A stretch of DNA of 64,000 nucleotides from Bythopirellula sp937925545. GTDB lineage: Bacteria > Planctomycetota > Planctomycetia > Pirellulales > Lacipirellulaceae. The notes under the pieces were generated by a model. That model was given only the letters and a program-made list of their open reading frames with translations. It was not told where the DNA came from and made no database searches. How positions within the stretch are numbered: the first letter of the stretch is position 1; every line of letters begins with the position of its first letter. Shown piece after piece: positions 26,956 through 34,843 of the stretch. A program made the position numbers and the translations under genes. The DNA lies in contig CALALR010000009.1 of NCBI GenBank assembly GCA_937925545.1, positions 1 to 64,000 on the forward strand, given 5' to 3'.

Positions 26956-27234
26956 TCAACTGTCGGCCAGGGGTTCTTTCTTCTCAGTGATGACAGGACA
27001 CTGCGGAGCCATCTCAGCGTTGAGTTCGATAAAGGCAGCCCATTCCTCAGGGACATTATCCTCGTGGAAAATGGCCTCGACGGGGCATTCAGGAACGCAC
27101 GCCTCGCAATCGATGCATTCGTCGGGGTGAATGTAAAGGATTTGCTCGCCTTCGTAGAAGCACTCTACGGGGCAAACCACGACACAGTCGGTGTACTTAC
27201 AAGCAAAGCAGGGTTCGCAAACTACGTGCGTCAT
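26956..27234 (-). CDS. fdxA: 7Fe ferredoxin (FdxA type)
   Basis: A 92-residue ferredoxin carrying one 3Fe-4S and one 4Fe-4S cluster. The first motif region reads CFACKYTDCVVVCPVECF and the second CIDCEACVPECPVEAIF, which match FdxA-type ferredoxins. The tail NAEMAPQCPVITEKKEPL is also typical, though the protein is about 15 residues shorter than common 107-residue members because the final helix is missing. It would carry electrons in the cytoplasm. There is no redox partner gene beside it. Confidence 0.93.
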   Translation of the reverse strand: MTHVVCEPCFACKYTDCVVVCPVECFYEGEQILYIHPDECIDCEACVPECPVEAIFHEDNVPEEWAAFIELNAEMAPQCPVITEKKEPLADS

Positions 27235-27729
27235 AACAGCATTTCTCCTTCTAGTCGCTTAGGCCAACTTGGTCGCAGTGCCGGTCGGAATCTTAATGGG
27301 AACCCTATCGACAAGGCGGCGAAAAGCACCCCCACCGAGAGCAATGGTACCAATATCGGCAAAAGAATGACGAGTGTTTATCCGAGAAAGCTGTTTCGCC
27401 CCTCTTTTGCCATAATCCAGTCTGTTATTTACCCACCTGGGAAAACCTCTGTCAAGCGGATAGTTTGCCAAAATCACACGAGTTTTTCCAAGTTTGCCCT
27501 GGTTCATCTCCTCTTGCGCTTGCTCCCCCTTTTCTGGCTATTTAGAATTAAAGGTATACGCGGTCCAGCAGATCAATTCACTAGTTTTACCCTGGAAGTC
27601 CAAAGTTTGGCGATTTGGGGCACTTGGCGCTGTACTTTCGTCGGTTGGTACGACCGATTGGCCTGTTCTCCCCATCAGGCAACTGCTATTTTTCTCACCC
27701 CAGAAAAATCATGAATTAGGCGGCGTAAC
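27235..27729. other. Intergenic region upstream of ferredoxin and ECF sigma factor
   Basis: About 495 bases between divergent fdxA and the sigma factor gene. A minus-strand frame of 82 codons (27259-27507) starts at an ATG abutted by GAGGAG with no spacer and has no recognised family; I do not call it. No hairpin, repeat or RNA motif is convincing. Promoters for both flanking genes are expected here. Confidence 0.5.
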
Positions 27730-28293
27730 GTGGCTTTATCCGAAATCGATCGATCTCTACTGGAACGCTGCTTGGCAAAAAAACCTCGCGCTTGGGAGGA
27801 TTTTGTCGACCGCTTTATGGGATTGGTGATCCACGTCATTAATCACACGGCCCATTGTCGGAGCGTGCTGCTCGCCTCGACGGATCGTGACGACCTCGTT
27901 GGAGAGGTGCTACTTCGTATCGTTGAAAACGATTTTGCCGTTTTGCGTCACTTTCGAGGGGAAAGCAGTCTGGCTACCTACCTGACGGTGATCGCCCGAC
28001 GAGTCGTAGTCAAGAAACTCATCGAGCGGCATCAGGCCACCTCATTGGGGTCTCTCTCAGGCGAACCGAATACCAATGATGCCTCCTTCGAGCAGCGGAT
28101 TGACGACCGCGAAGAAGTTGACCGATTGCTTCAATCCCTAGACGGTACCGAAGCGCAAGTCGTTCGCATGTATCACCTGGAAGGCAAAACCTATCAGGAA
28201 ATCAGCCGCACGACGGGCATGTCGACCAATAGTGTAGGCCCCATGCTCAGTCGTGTGCGAAACAAGCTGCGAAGCCTGCCGCAGAAAAGTTGA
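27730..28293 (+). CDS. ECF-type RNA polymerase sigma factor
   Basis: A 187-residue sigma-70 family factor of the extracytoplasmic function type. Region 2 spans about residues 20-95 (WEDFVDRFMGLVIHVINH, DDLVGEVLLRIVENDF, FRGESSLATYLTVIARRVV). Region 4 spans about residues 130-185 with a helix-turn-helix (GKTYQEISRTTGMSTNSVGPML). It starts at GTG 27730, preceded by AGGCGG. No anti-sigma factor gene lies downstream; the next gene is a convergent acetyltransferase. Planctomycetes have many such orphan ECF factors, so its trigger and regulon cannot be predicted here. Confidence 0.9.
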   Translation: MALSEIDRSLLERCLAKKPRAWEDFVDRFMGLVIHVINHTAHCRSVLLASTDRDDLVGEVLLRIVENDFAVLRHFRGESSLATYLTVIARRVVVKKLIERHQATSLGSLSGEPNTNDASFEQRIDDREEVDRLLQSLDGTEAQVVRMYHLEGKTYQEISRTTGMSTNSVGPMLSRVRNKLRSLPQKS

Positions 28294-28314
28294 AGGAAGC
28301 CATTCGCCTTCTTC

Positions 28315-28878
28315 TCAATAGCCGGGTCCGCAGAGATCAATCTCACCTGATGGCCATTCTCGGTCCGAAGGATAACGCATGATGACTTCGTCCCAAAAGG
28401 GACATTCACGGAGATTCGAGGCAAACGAATTCACGAAATGGTTCTCTACCGCACAGGCTCCCAGACGTTCATAGAATGGACTTACAAGAGGTGTCGTTTG
28501 AAATAGGGAAAAGCGAAAGTCGTCCGCGTCCACCATGTCAAACACCTTTCGAACAACCAACTCGCCTAACCCTTGGCCTCGCAATTTGGGGTCACTACAA
28601 ACCTTGCACAATCCAGCGATTGTCAATTCTCCTTGCGAAGTGACAATGTTCCGTGGGATGACCGCTGCATGTGCAATCACATTCTCTTTCTCACGAACGA
28701 CAAAAGAAAGGGGAACGCGTTGTTCTGGTCCACAATAGTCTTGCCCAATAGAGATCATCTGACGTTGTCTGAATCGTTCGTCTTTGCCCGGTTTGGGCCA
28801 AACCTTCACGATCAATCGACCGATAGCGAGTGCGTCTTCGGCACTGAGAAGGCGTAAATCTAATCTCTCGACCTGCAT
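28315..28878 (-). CDS. GNAT-family N-acetyltransferase
   Basis: A 187-residue acetyltransferase. Acetyl-CoA-binding motif A is LRGQGLGELVVRKVF near residue 100, preceded by the strand LTIAGLCKVCSDP. SFVVREKENVIAHAAVIPR and SPFYERLGACAVENHF fit the GNAT fold. The substrate is unknown and could be a small amine, an antibiotic or a protein N-terminus. It lies 14 bases downstream of hemB on the same strand, so it is probably co-transcribed with it. Confidence 0.85.
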   Translation of the reverse strand: MQVERLDLRLLSAEDALAIGRLIVKVWPKPGKDERFRQRQMISIGQDYCGPEQRVPLSFVVREKENVIAHAAVIPRNIVTSQGELTIAGLCKVCSDPKLRGQGLGELVVRKVFDMVDADDFRFSLFQTTPLVSPFYERLGACAVENHFVNSFASNLRECPFWDEVIMRYPSDREWPSGEIDLCGPGY

Positions 28879-28892
28879 GCAAAATCCGTTCG

Positions 28893-29906
28893 CTATGATT
28901 GCAGCAGCTTGGCCACATCCCGGGCGAAATAAGTAAGTACCCCGTCGGCACCAGCTCGCTTGAAGGCGAGCAAACTTTCAAGTACAACTCGATCTCGGTC
29001 AAGCCATCCCTGTTGGCTCGCAGCGCACAGCATAGCGTATTCGCCACTCACCTGATAGGCAAATGTCGGGACACCAAACGTATCTTTCACACGCCGAATG
29101 ATATCCAAATAGGGCATGCCAGGCTTAACCATGACACTGTCAGCCCCTTCGGCGATATCAAGCGCCACCTCTCGAAGTGCTTCATCACTGTTTGCCACAT
29201 CCATCTGATAGGTGGATTTGTCTCCCTTACCAAGATTGGCCGCCGATCCGACAGCATCGCGGAATGGACCATAAAATGCCGAGGCATATTTTGCTGAATA
29301 AGCCATGATCTGTACGTCGAGAAAACCTGCTTCATCTAACGTATTGCGTATCGCTTGTACACGGCCGTCCATCATATCCGAGGGGGCAATAATGTCGCAC
29401 CCTGCCTGAGCTTGAACGATTGCCTGTTTACAGAGCATGGCAACCGTCTCATCGTTTACAACGTACCCGTCGCGAACCAACCCGTCTTGGCCATAACTAG
29501 AGTACGGATCAAGGGCTACATCGCAGAGGATGCCTATCTGATCCCCGTGAGCAGCTTTCACAGCGCGCACTGCCCGGCAGACAAGGTTTTCGCTGTTGAT
29601 CGCTTCTTCACAGTCGGGGGATTTCTTATCTGCTGGGGTGGCTGGAAAGAATGCCACAGCGGGGATGCCCAATTGTATGGCTTCTCCGACCACATCAACA
29701 GCATGTGGAATCGACAAGCGATCGACTCCTGGTAAAGAGGAAATTGGCTCTCGACCAGATGCTGCTTCACTGAGAAACAAAGGCCAAATCAGATCGCTCA
29801 CCGAAAGCAGATTTTGTTGTACCAACCTTCGAGACCAGTCGTGGCGTCGCAACCTCCTTAAACGGGTCTGCGGATAGGCCCCAAGATTCCAGCATGAATC
29901 AGCCAT
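28893..29906 (-). CDS. hemB: 5-aminolevulinate dehydratase (porphobilinogen synthase)
   Basis: A 337-residue enzyme that condenses two 5-aminolevulinate molecules to porphobilinogen. Both Schiff-base lysines are present: Lys206 in AYSAKYASAFYGPF and Lys261 in VMVKPGMPYLD. The active-site metal segment reads ALDPYSSYGQDG at 131-142, so the Cys triad of the zinc enzymes is absent; this matches the magnesium or metal-independent class. GDKSTYQMD and YQVSGEYAML are standard active-site segments. The gene precedes the acetyltransferase gene. hemL (45 kb) supplies its substrate and hemQ (10.5 kb) acts at the end of the pathway. Confidence 0.95.
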   Translation of the reverse strand: MADSCWNLGAYPQTRLRRLRRHDWSRRLVQQNLLSVSDLIWPLFLSEAASGREPISSLPGVDRLSIPHAVDVVGEAIQLGIPAVAFFPATPADKKSPDCEEAINSENLVCRAVRAVKAAHGDQIGILCDVALDPYSSYGQDGLVRDGYVVNDETVAMLCKQAIVQAQAGCDIIAPSDMMDGRVQAIRNTLDEAGFLDVQIMAYSAKYASAFYGPFRDAVGSAANLGKGDKSTYQMDVANSDEALREVALDIAEGADSVMVKPGMPYLDIIRRVKDTFGVPTFAYQVSGEYAMLCAASQQGWLDRDRVVLESLLAFKRAGADGVLTYFARDVAKLLQS

Positions 29907-30040
29907 TGATAAGTAATTTCTTAGAGTAATGCCTCTGGGTTTGATAATTCAGACTTCCATTATTCATGGAATGTTCCGTAAAATCCATGGGCATGCTCCG
30001 AACTATCTCTAATTGCTCCTTATGACGGAATTCTCGATTT

Positions 30041-30466
30041 ATGCCTGCCCACGATCCCAAGATGACGCTCGGACCTTTTGAGTTTCGTCCTGCTAATGTG
30101 AAAGTGAGCGGGAAGCCGGAGTTGAGTGACTGGAAGGGCCCCCTACAGTTTGCCATCTGGTGCCAACGCGCGAGTCCTTGGTGGATCGGAGATCTGATCA
30201 ATCGTGGGGAAGATCTGTTTGGAGAGGATTTCGGAGAAGTATGTGGTGACACGCTCTCCACGGAGATGGTCAGTCGTTATGCTTCCGTAGCCCGCCGAGT
30301 CCCCCCCCAAAATCGACAAGCGGAGCTATCCTGGTCAGCTCATGCAGCGGTAGCACGACTCACTCATGAGCAACAACGCGCAATGCTTAGCGAAGCAATC
30401 CAGAAAGGCTGGAATAGCGACGATTTGTTAAAAAAAGTACGCGATTTTGTAAATGAAGCAAAGTGA
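30041..30466 (+). CDS. Hypothetical protein, 141 residues, possible DNA-binding helices
   Basis: A soluble, mostly helical protein. It contains the segment WWIGDLINRGEDLFGEDFGEV followed by STEMVSRYASVARRVPPQNR and LSWSAHAAVARLTHEQQRAMLSEAI. The pattern resembles helical domains found near ParB-like or plasmid-type DNA-binding proteins, but that is an impression, not a firm match. It has no signal peptide. It lies upstream of a TauE/SafE exporter gene on the same strand with a 64-base gap; a functional link is not evident. Confidence 0.65.
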   Translation: MPAHDPKMTLGPFEFRPANVKVSGKPELSDWKGPLQFAIWCQRASPWWIGDLINRGEDLFGEDFGEVCGDTLSTEMVSRYASVARRVPPQNRQAELSWSAHAAVARLTHEQQRAMLSEAIQKGWNSDDLLKKVRDFVNEAK

Positions 30467-30530
30467 CATCTTTTGAACCAGAATACTCTTGAACATTTGC
30501 TTACCTACTTATTTTCTCTGCCAATATGCC

Positions 30531-31298
30531 ATGCTCTATTCACCATACGAAATCCTCCTAATCGCGTTGGTGATGTCATTTGGAAGTGTTGTTCAAGGGG
30601 CCATCGGGTTTGCTTCTGGCCTACTTGGTGTGCCGCTCTTGGTGATCTTTGGGTTTTCACTACCAGAGGCTGCAATCATCAATCTCATCTCTACCAGTGT
30701 GCAAAACTTTACGGGCACATGGAAATTATGGGATTACTTAGATGTCCGTGAATTGATTTATCCTACGGTAATACGACTCTTCGCTATTCCGCTGGGGACG
30801 GCGTCCGTCTACTGGGTCAATGAGCGAATCACTCAGGCCCAGAGTAAACAATTGGTGGGAGGATTGATGCTGTTGGTAGTGTCGTTGTTATGGCTTTTCA
30901 AAGTGGAGCGTCGTGATTACCTCAATTATTTCTGGCAAACGCTGGCTTTTTTTTCATCGGGTTTTCTCCTTGGATTTGCTTCCATTGGAGGTGCACCGCT
31001 GGTTATATATGTCAATTCTCTTACCTGGCGAGTGAACAAGTCACGTGCTTTCCTGTTTTTTTGCTCGGCAATCGGACAACCCCTGGCTATCTGGTTTTTC
31101 TGGCGACAGTTCAGTGGAATTTTCTGGACGCCCGTTTGTTCCACATTTGTGATACTACCTGCGATTTTTGCTGGACTCTGGATCGGGCTCCCCTTGGGAA
31201 GTCGTTTGTCTCAACCGGTTTTCCGCACGATTACTCTAGGCCTGATCCTAATGACCGCACTGGCGGCCATCGTCTCTCCCTACTTGTCGAACGCGTGA
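30531..31298 (+). CDS. TauE/SafE-type sulfite exporter family protein
   Basis: A membrane protein of about 255 residues with eight hydrophobic segments, of the TauE/SafE family, which exports sulfite, sulfoacetate or other organic anions. The internal repeat of the family shows as SFGSVVQGAIGFASGLLGVPLL and FSSGFLLGFASIGGAPLVIYV, each with the Gly/Pro-rich loop. The ATG at 30531 is chosen; a TTG at 30489 is also open, and both ribosome sites are weak. The substrate is unknown because no sulfur or taurine genes lie nearby. Confidence 0.87.
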   Translation: MLYSPYEILLIALVMSFGSVVQGAIGFASGLLGVPLLVIFGFSLPEAAIINLISTSVQNFTGTWKLWDYLDVRELIYPTVIRLFAIPLGTASVYWVNERITQAQSKQLVGGLMLLVVSLLWLFKVERRDYLNYFWQTLAFFSSGFLLGFASIGGAPLVIYVNSLTWRVNKSRAFLFFCSAIGQPLAIWFFWRQFSGIFWTPVCSTFVILPAIFAGLWIGLPLGSRLSQPVFRTITLGLILMTALAAIVSPYLSNA

Positions 31299-31376
31299 GA
31301 GATTAAGTTATTGGTGATCTTTAATTAAAGAGCTTTAATAAAACCTCCCATTTGCAGCTATTCGCAGGAGAACTCC

Positions 31377-32372
31377 ATGTATCTGGCCAATGATGCACGT
31401 TATGACGCCATGGCTTACCAGCGTTGCGGAAGAAGTGGCCTCAAACTCCCAGCGGTGTCGCTGGGTCTTTGGCACAATTTCGGTGGGGTTGACGACTATG
31501 AGAACTGTCGTGCCATCGGCCTTAGGGCATTTGACTTGGGTATTACTCACTTTGATCTTGCGAACAACTACGGCCCTCCCCCAGGCTCTGCTGAAGAAAA
31601 TTTTGGAAAGATACTCCGTGATGACCTCTCCTCGTATCGGGACGAGCTCGTTATTTCGACCAAGGCAGGTTATTTGATGTGGGATGGTCCCTACGGGGAA
31701 TGGGGTTCACGCAAATATCTACTTAGTAGCCTCGATCAAAGCCTTAAGCGAATGGGCCTCGATTATGTGGACATCTTTTATTCCCATCGTCCTGATCCTG
31801 ATACACCCCTGGAAGAAACGATGGGTGCCCTGGCATCTGCAGTTTCTCAGGGTAAGGCGCTCTACGTGGGAATATCAAACTACCCTGCCGATATGGTGGT
31901 TCAGGCCTGCAGTGTTTTGCGAGAACTTGGCACACCTTGCCTCATTCATCAGCCAAGATATTCCCTGTTTGATCGTTCGATCGAGTCGGAAGGTCTCTTA
32001 GACGTTCTGGAACAAGAGGGAGTCGGCTGTATCCCATTTTCACCTCTGGCCCAAGGACTGCTCACAAATCGCTACCTCGACGGCATACCTGCAGATAGTC
32101 GGGCAGCAAGTTCCAGCGTTTTCCTTAAGCCAGAAGATATTACAGCCACGAAATTGCAACAGATCAGACGACTTGCAGAACTCGCCGCATCGCGCGGGCA
32201 AACTCTGGCCCAAATGGCACTAGCCTGGGTCTTACGCGACAATCGAATAACCACTGTGCTGATCGGCGCCAGTTCAATCACGCAGTTAGAACAAAACCTC
32301 GGCTGTCTGGCCAATCGGTCGTTCACAGCTGAGGAAATATCTGGGATAGATCTTGTTCTCCGCAGTACCTAA
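31377..32372 (+). CDS. Aldo/keto reductase (YghZ/Kv-beta-like)
   Basis: A 331-residue NADPH-dependent TIM-barrel reductase. Catalytic residues are Asp and Tyr in HFDLANNYG near residues 59-65, Lys in ISTKAGYLM near 95 and His in YSHRPDPDTP near 137. The late NADPH-binding segment is TTVLIGASSITQLEQNL. It closely resembles E. coli YghZ, which reduces L-glyceraldehyde 3-phosphate and methylglyoxal. The gene starts with AGGAG six bases upstream of the ATG. It follows the exporter gene by 78 bases and may share its transcript. Confidence 0.92.
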   Translation: MYLANDARYDAMAYQRCGRSGLKLPAVSLGLWHNFGGVDDYENCRAIGLRAFDLGITHFDLANNYGPPPGSAEENFGKILRDDLSSYRDELVISTKAGYLMWDGPYGEWGSRKYLLSSLDQSLKRMGLDYVDIFYSHRPDPDTPLEETMGALASAVSQGKALYVGISNYPADMVVQACSVLRELGTPCLIHQPRYSLFDRSIESEGLLDVLEQEGVGCIPFSPLAQGLLTNRYLDGIPADSRAASSSVFLKPEDITATKLQQIRRLAELAASRGQTLAQMALAWVLRDNRITTVLIGASSITQLEQNLGCLANRSFTAEEISGIDLVLRST

Positions 32373-32402
32373 CGTACGGTCCGACAGTTAGAGCGCAAAA
32401 AC

Positions 32403-32429
32403 AAGGCCGCCCTTATCAAAGGCGGCCTT
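32403..32429 (-). terminator. Terminator between AKR and PEP-CTERM genes
   Basis: A perfect 9-bp GC-rich stem (AAGGCCGCC at 32403-32411, GGCGGCCTT at 32421-32429) with a 9-base loop lies between convergent genes. On the minus strand it is followed by TTTTT, so it should terminate the PEP-CTERM gene. On the plus strand it is followed by AAAAA and would work less well. Confidence 0.85.
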
Positions 32430-32460
32430 AAAAAGCTCTTAAAACTATATCAATTCACGC

Positions 32461-33246
32461 CTAGCGGCGGCGACTTGATGCAAGGGCAATCATACTGACC
32501 ATAGCCAAAACCATCGAAGATGGTTCTGGGATAAAGTCGCGATCAATGCGGGTATCAATATCGACATTGAACCGCTTCTTCACAATGTTTGCCACGCTGT
32601 TTGCCTGACTGAGTGCTTGCAGATTGTTGTTTAGACGAACTGTAATCTTAGTCGCAGCAGATGTGAGTGGGTAACCATTTGCAGTCAATGCTGCCTGAAC
32701 ATTGAAACCAAGCGTGTTGCTCCAGAATGGTGGTGGTGTTTCAGGAAGAGAGTCCATGAACATTGTCGCACCGCTTATTGAGAAAGGAGCCACGGGAACA
32801 CCGCTCACTTCGTCAATGCGAATTGAATCGACAAGTAGTCTTGCAATGACTTTCGCTTGAGCAGGTGCAAACCCGGCAAGACCATAGTCTCCCCCTTCAT
32901 CAAATCGTATCAGGCCGATTCCCAGACCGGGTCTGGAACGAACCATGAACGAGAGAAAACCATCGGTCACATCGGCAACGCCACCGACCGAAAATGCACC
33001 AAATCCTAGACTTGGATTCGGCAGCGGAACAGGCTCAAAAAAGCGCATCTGGTTGCCCACCACGACTGGCGTACCAAACAGCGGAACCGGATCAGTGGTA
33101 GAAGATTCAGTCACAGTCAAGTATGCGACGTCGGTTCCCGCGAAGTTGCCATGGTTGATCGTACCGGCATAGGAACCCATCGCTGTTGTAAGGATTAGCG
33201 CAATCGCCAACAGCGAAGAGAGAAAGATTCGTGATGTAGTCTTCAT
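32461..33246 (-). CDS. PEP-CTERM exported protein
   Basis: A 261-residue exported protein. The signal peptide covers MKTTSRIFLSSLLAIALILT through MGSYAG. The C-terminus has the PEP-CTERM sorting tail: IPEPSSMVLAMVSMIALAS followed by SRRR, that is PEP, a hydrophobic helix and Arg cluster. The body is beta-rich with no recognised domain. PEP-CTERM proteins are processed by exosortase and exported, often in bacteria that make an extracellular polysaccharide. The ATG at 33246 has GGGGA eight bases upstream; the frame further left is not signal-like. No exosortase gene is in the window. Confidence 0.9.
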   Translation of the reverse strand: MKTTSRIFLSSLLAIALILTTAMGSYAGTINHGNFAGTDVAYLTVTESSTTDPVPLFGTPVVVGNQMRFFEPVPLPNPSLGFGAFSVGGVADVTDGFLSFMVRSRPGLGIGLIRFDEGGDYGLAGFAPAQAKVIARLLVDSIRIDEVSGVPVAPFSISGATMFMDSLPETPPPFWSNTLGFNVQAALTANGYPLTSAATKITVRLNNNLQALSQANSVANIVKKRFNVDIDTRIDRDFIPEPSSMVLAMVSMIALASSRRR

Positions 33247-33381
33247 TAGTTCTGTCCCCGAGAAATTTTCTCTTAGATTTATGTTGCCGCGAACATCCTT
33301 GCGACGCGAGAAGAGATGAAGCAGCGCGAACAAGTATGCGCGCGCGCTTACATTGCCCTTCACTAGTCCTTAATGTACTCG

Positions 33382-33411
33382 AGGATAAAACCGACGCAAG
33401 CTTTTTTTCAA
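33382..33411 (-). promoter_or_regulatory. Possible sigma70-type promoter of the PEP-CTERM gene
   Basis: On the minus strand TTGAAA (33406-33411) is separated by 18 bases from TATCCT (33382-33387). The match is five of six and four of six to the consensus. The leader to the ATG would be about 130 bases. This is a pattern match only. Confidence 0.35.
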
Positions 33412-33742
33412 GATTTACTGGATTTATCCGCATATATATGAAAGCCTTGCCATTTTGGCGGCTGGTCTCTAAGCGACCAGCGTTTCATATCCAGGTAAAA
33501 AGGGCTAGTTAAGCTTAATAATTGCAAAAAATCTTACCAAAATACCAGAAAATCGGAATCTACTCGTCTCTTAGGGGAATCCTCGATTCCCTCCGGGTAC
33601 AGGATATCGAGATGAGACGATAAACGTACCCAAAAGACTTTCTTTTGAAGTAGGCACACTGAATTGCGGACATCAGCAGCCGTTTCTATACTGCGATCCA
33701 GAGCAATTTCGTTTTGCCTCCCAAGAGACTCAATTCCCGCCT
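33412..33742. other. Intergenic region between PEP-CTERM and ROK kinase genes
   Basis: About 330 bases between divergent genes, AT-rich in part. One short hairpin is seen at 33461-33481 (GCTGGTC and GACCAGC, 7-base loop), without a T-run. Otherwise I see nothing of note. Confidence 0.5.
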
Positions 33743-34777
33743 ATGTCCTCTCCCGTATCCCTCCTTTCCCCTACCGACGCCCAGGTTCCGCTCTATGTAG
33801 GAGTCGATTTGGGGGGGACAAATATCAAGCTGGGCCTGATCGACAGTCTAGGTCGCACGCTCGCTTTTCATTCTGTGCCCACGAATGAGAAACATGGGCC
33901 TGAAAAGGCCGTCGGACGAATCGCTGATGGTATTGAACACTTGGTCAAATCTGCAGGTGTCTGCAAAGCTGACGTTGCACGAATTGGTTTGGCAACGCCC
34001 GGCCCGATGGATCTCGCAAAGGGGATATTACTTACACCAGGTAATTTGCCTGGCTGGTGGGACTTTCCAATTCGCGACCGTGTGGCAGACGCATGTAGTT
34101 TGCCTGTCCGTTATGCCAATGACGCCAATGCGGCGGCCTATGGTGAATATTGGCAAGGTGCCGCTGCGAACACCCATAGCATGGCCCTGCTTACGCTGGG
34201 AACGGGTATTGGCGGCGGGGTCGTCATTCGCGATGTGCTTGTTGAGGGCGCCCATAGTTGCGGAGCGGAATGTGGGTTTATCATGATCGATCCTCAACCA
34301 GAGGCCCGACGTGATTCCCTAAACAATACAGGCACGTTAGAAGCCTATTGTGGCTCTTACGGCGTCGTGGGGAGGGCAACCGACGCCTTGCAGGCGGGAC
34401 GAGAAAGTGTGCTCGCCAATACGATTCAGTCGAGTGAAAAACTCACCCCGTTGACCATTGCTCAGGCCGCGGAAGCTGGAGACTCTTTAGCGAGGGAAAT
34501 TGTCCTGGATACTGCTCGTTATCTCGCCTTAGGAATCGTGACTTTGATCCACATCGTGGATCCGGAATGCGTCGTCCTCGGTGGAGCGATGAATTTCGGG
34601 GGCAAGGGCCATAAATTGGGTGAGCAGTTTCTAGAAGTAGTTCGCAATGAAGTGCGCCCCCGCTTGTTGCCCCCGCTGCGTGAAGTCTTGCGCGTCGAAT
34701 TCGCTGCCCTCGAAGGAAATGCGGGTTATATCGGCGCTGCCGGTTTGGCTCGACTAGAACATCTCCAGACGGTTTAA
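33743..34777 (+). CDS. ROK-family sugar kinase (glucokinase-like), zinc site missing
   Basis: A 344-residue ROK kinase that would phosphorylate glucose or a related sugar with ATP. The phosphate-binding motif VDLGGTNIKLGL is at 21-32, the catalytic Asp127 is in YANDANAAAYGE, and LGTGIGGGVV (152-161) is the second nucleotide-binding motif. The family usually has a structural zinc site made by one His and a CxCGxxGC-like cluster. Here the His position reads AECGFIM and the Cys cluster reads SLNNTGTLEAYC, so the zinc ligands are absent. The gene stands before lepA, 66 bases apart on the same strand. Confidence 0.88.
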   Translation: MSSPVSLLSPTDAQVPLYVGVDLGGTNIKLGLIDSLGRTLAFHSVPTNEKHGPEKAVGRIADGIEHLVKSAGVCKADVARIGLATPGPMDLAKGILLTPGNLPGWWDFPIRDRVADACSLPVRYANDANAAAYGEYWQGAAANTHSMALLTLGTGIGGGVVIRDVLVEGAHSCGAECGFIMIDPQPEARRDSLNNTGTLEAYCGSYGVVGRATDALQAGRESVLANTIQSSEKLTPLTIAQAAEAGDSLAREIVLDTARYLALGIVTLIHIVDPECVVLGGAMNFGGKGHKLGEQFLEVVRNEVRPRLLPPLREVLRVEFAALEGNAGYIGAAGLARLEHLQTV

Positions 34778-34843
34778 TGGCGGAATCGCTAAACCGCAAG
34801 CGGCTGACGCATTGAATTCAGAATCCTTCCTATTACAGCCTCT

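Noticed and set aside
27259..27507. 82-codon minus-strand frame upstream of the ferredoxin
   Set aside because: GAGGAG directly abuts the ATG with no spacer, and the peptide has no recognised domain; the frame may be chance.
33461..33481. Hairpin GCTGGTC/GACCAGC as a terminator
   Set aside because: There is no T-run after it and it lies between divergent genes, so a terminator role is unlikely.
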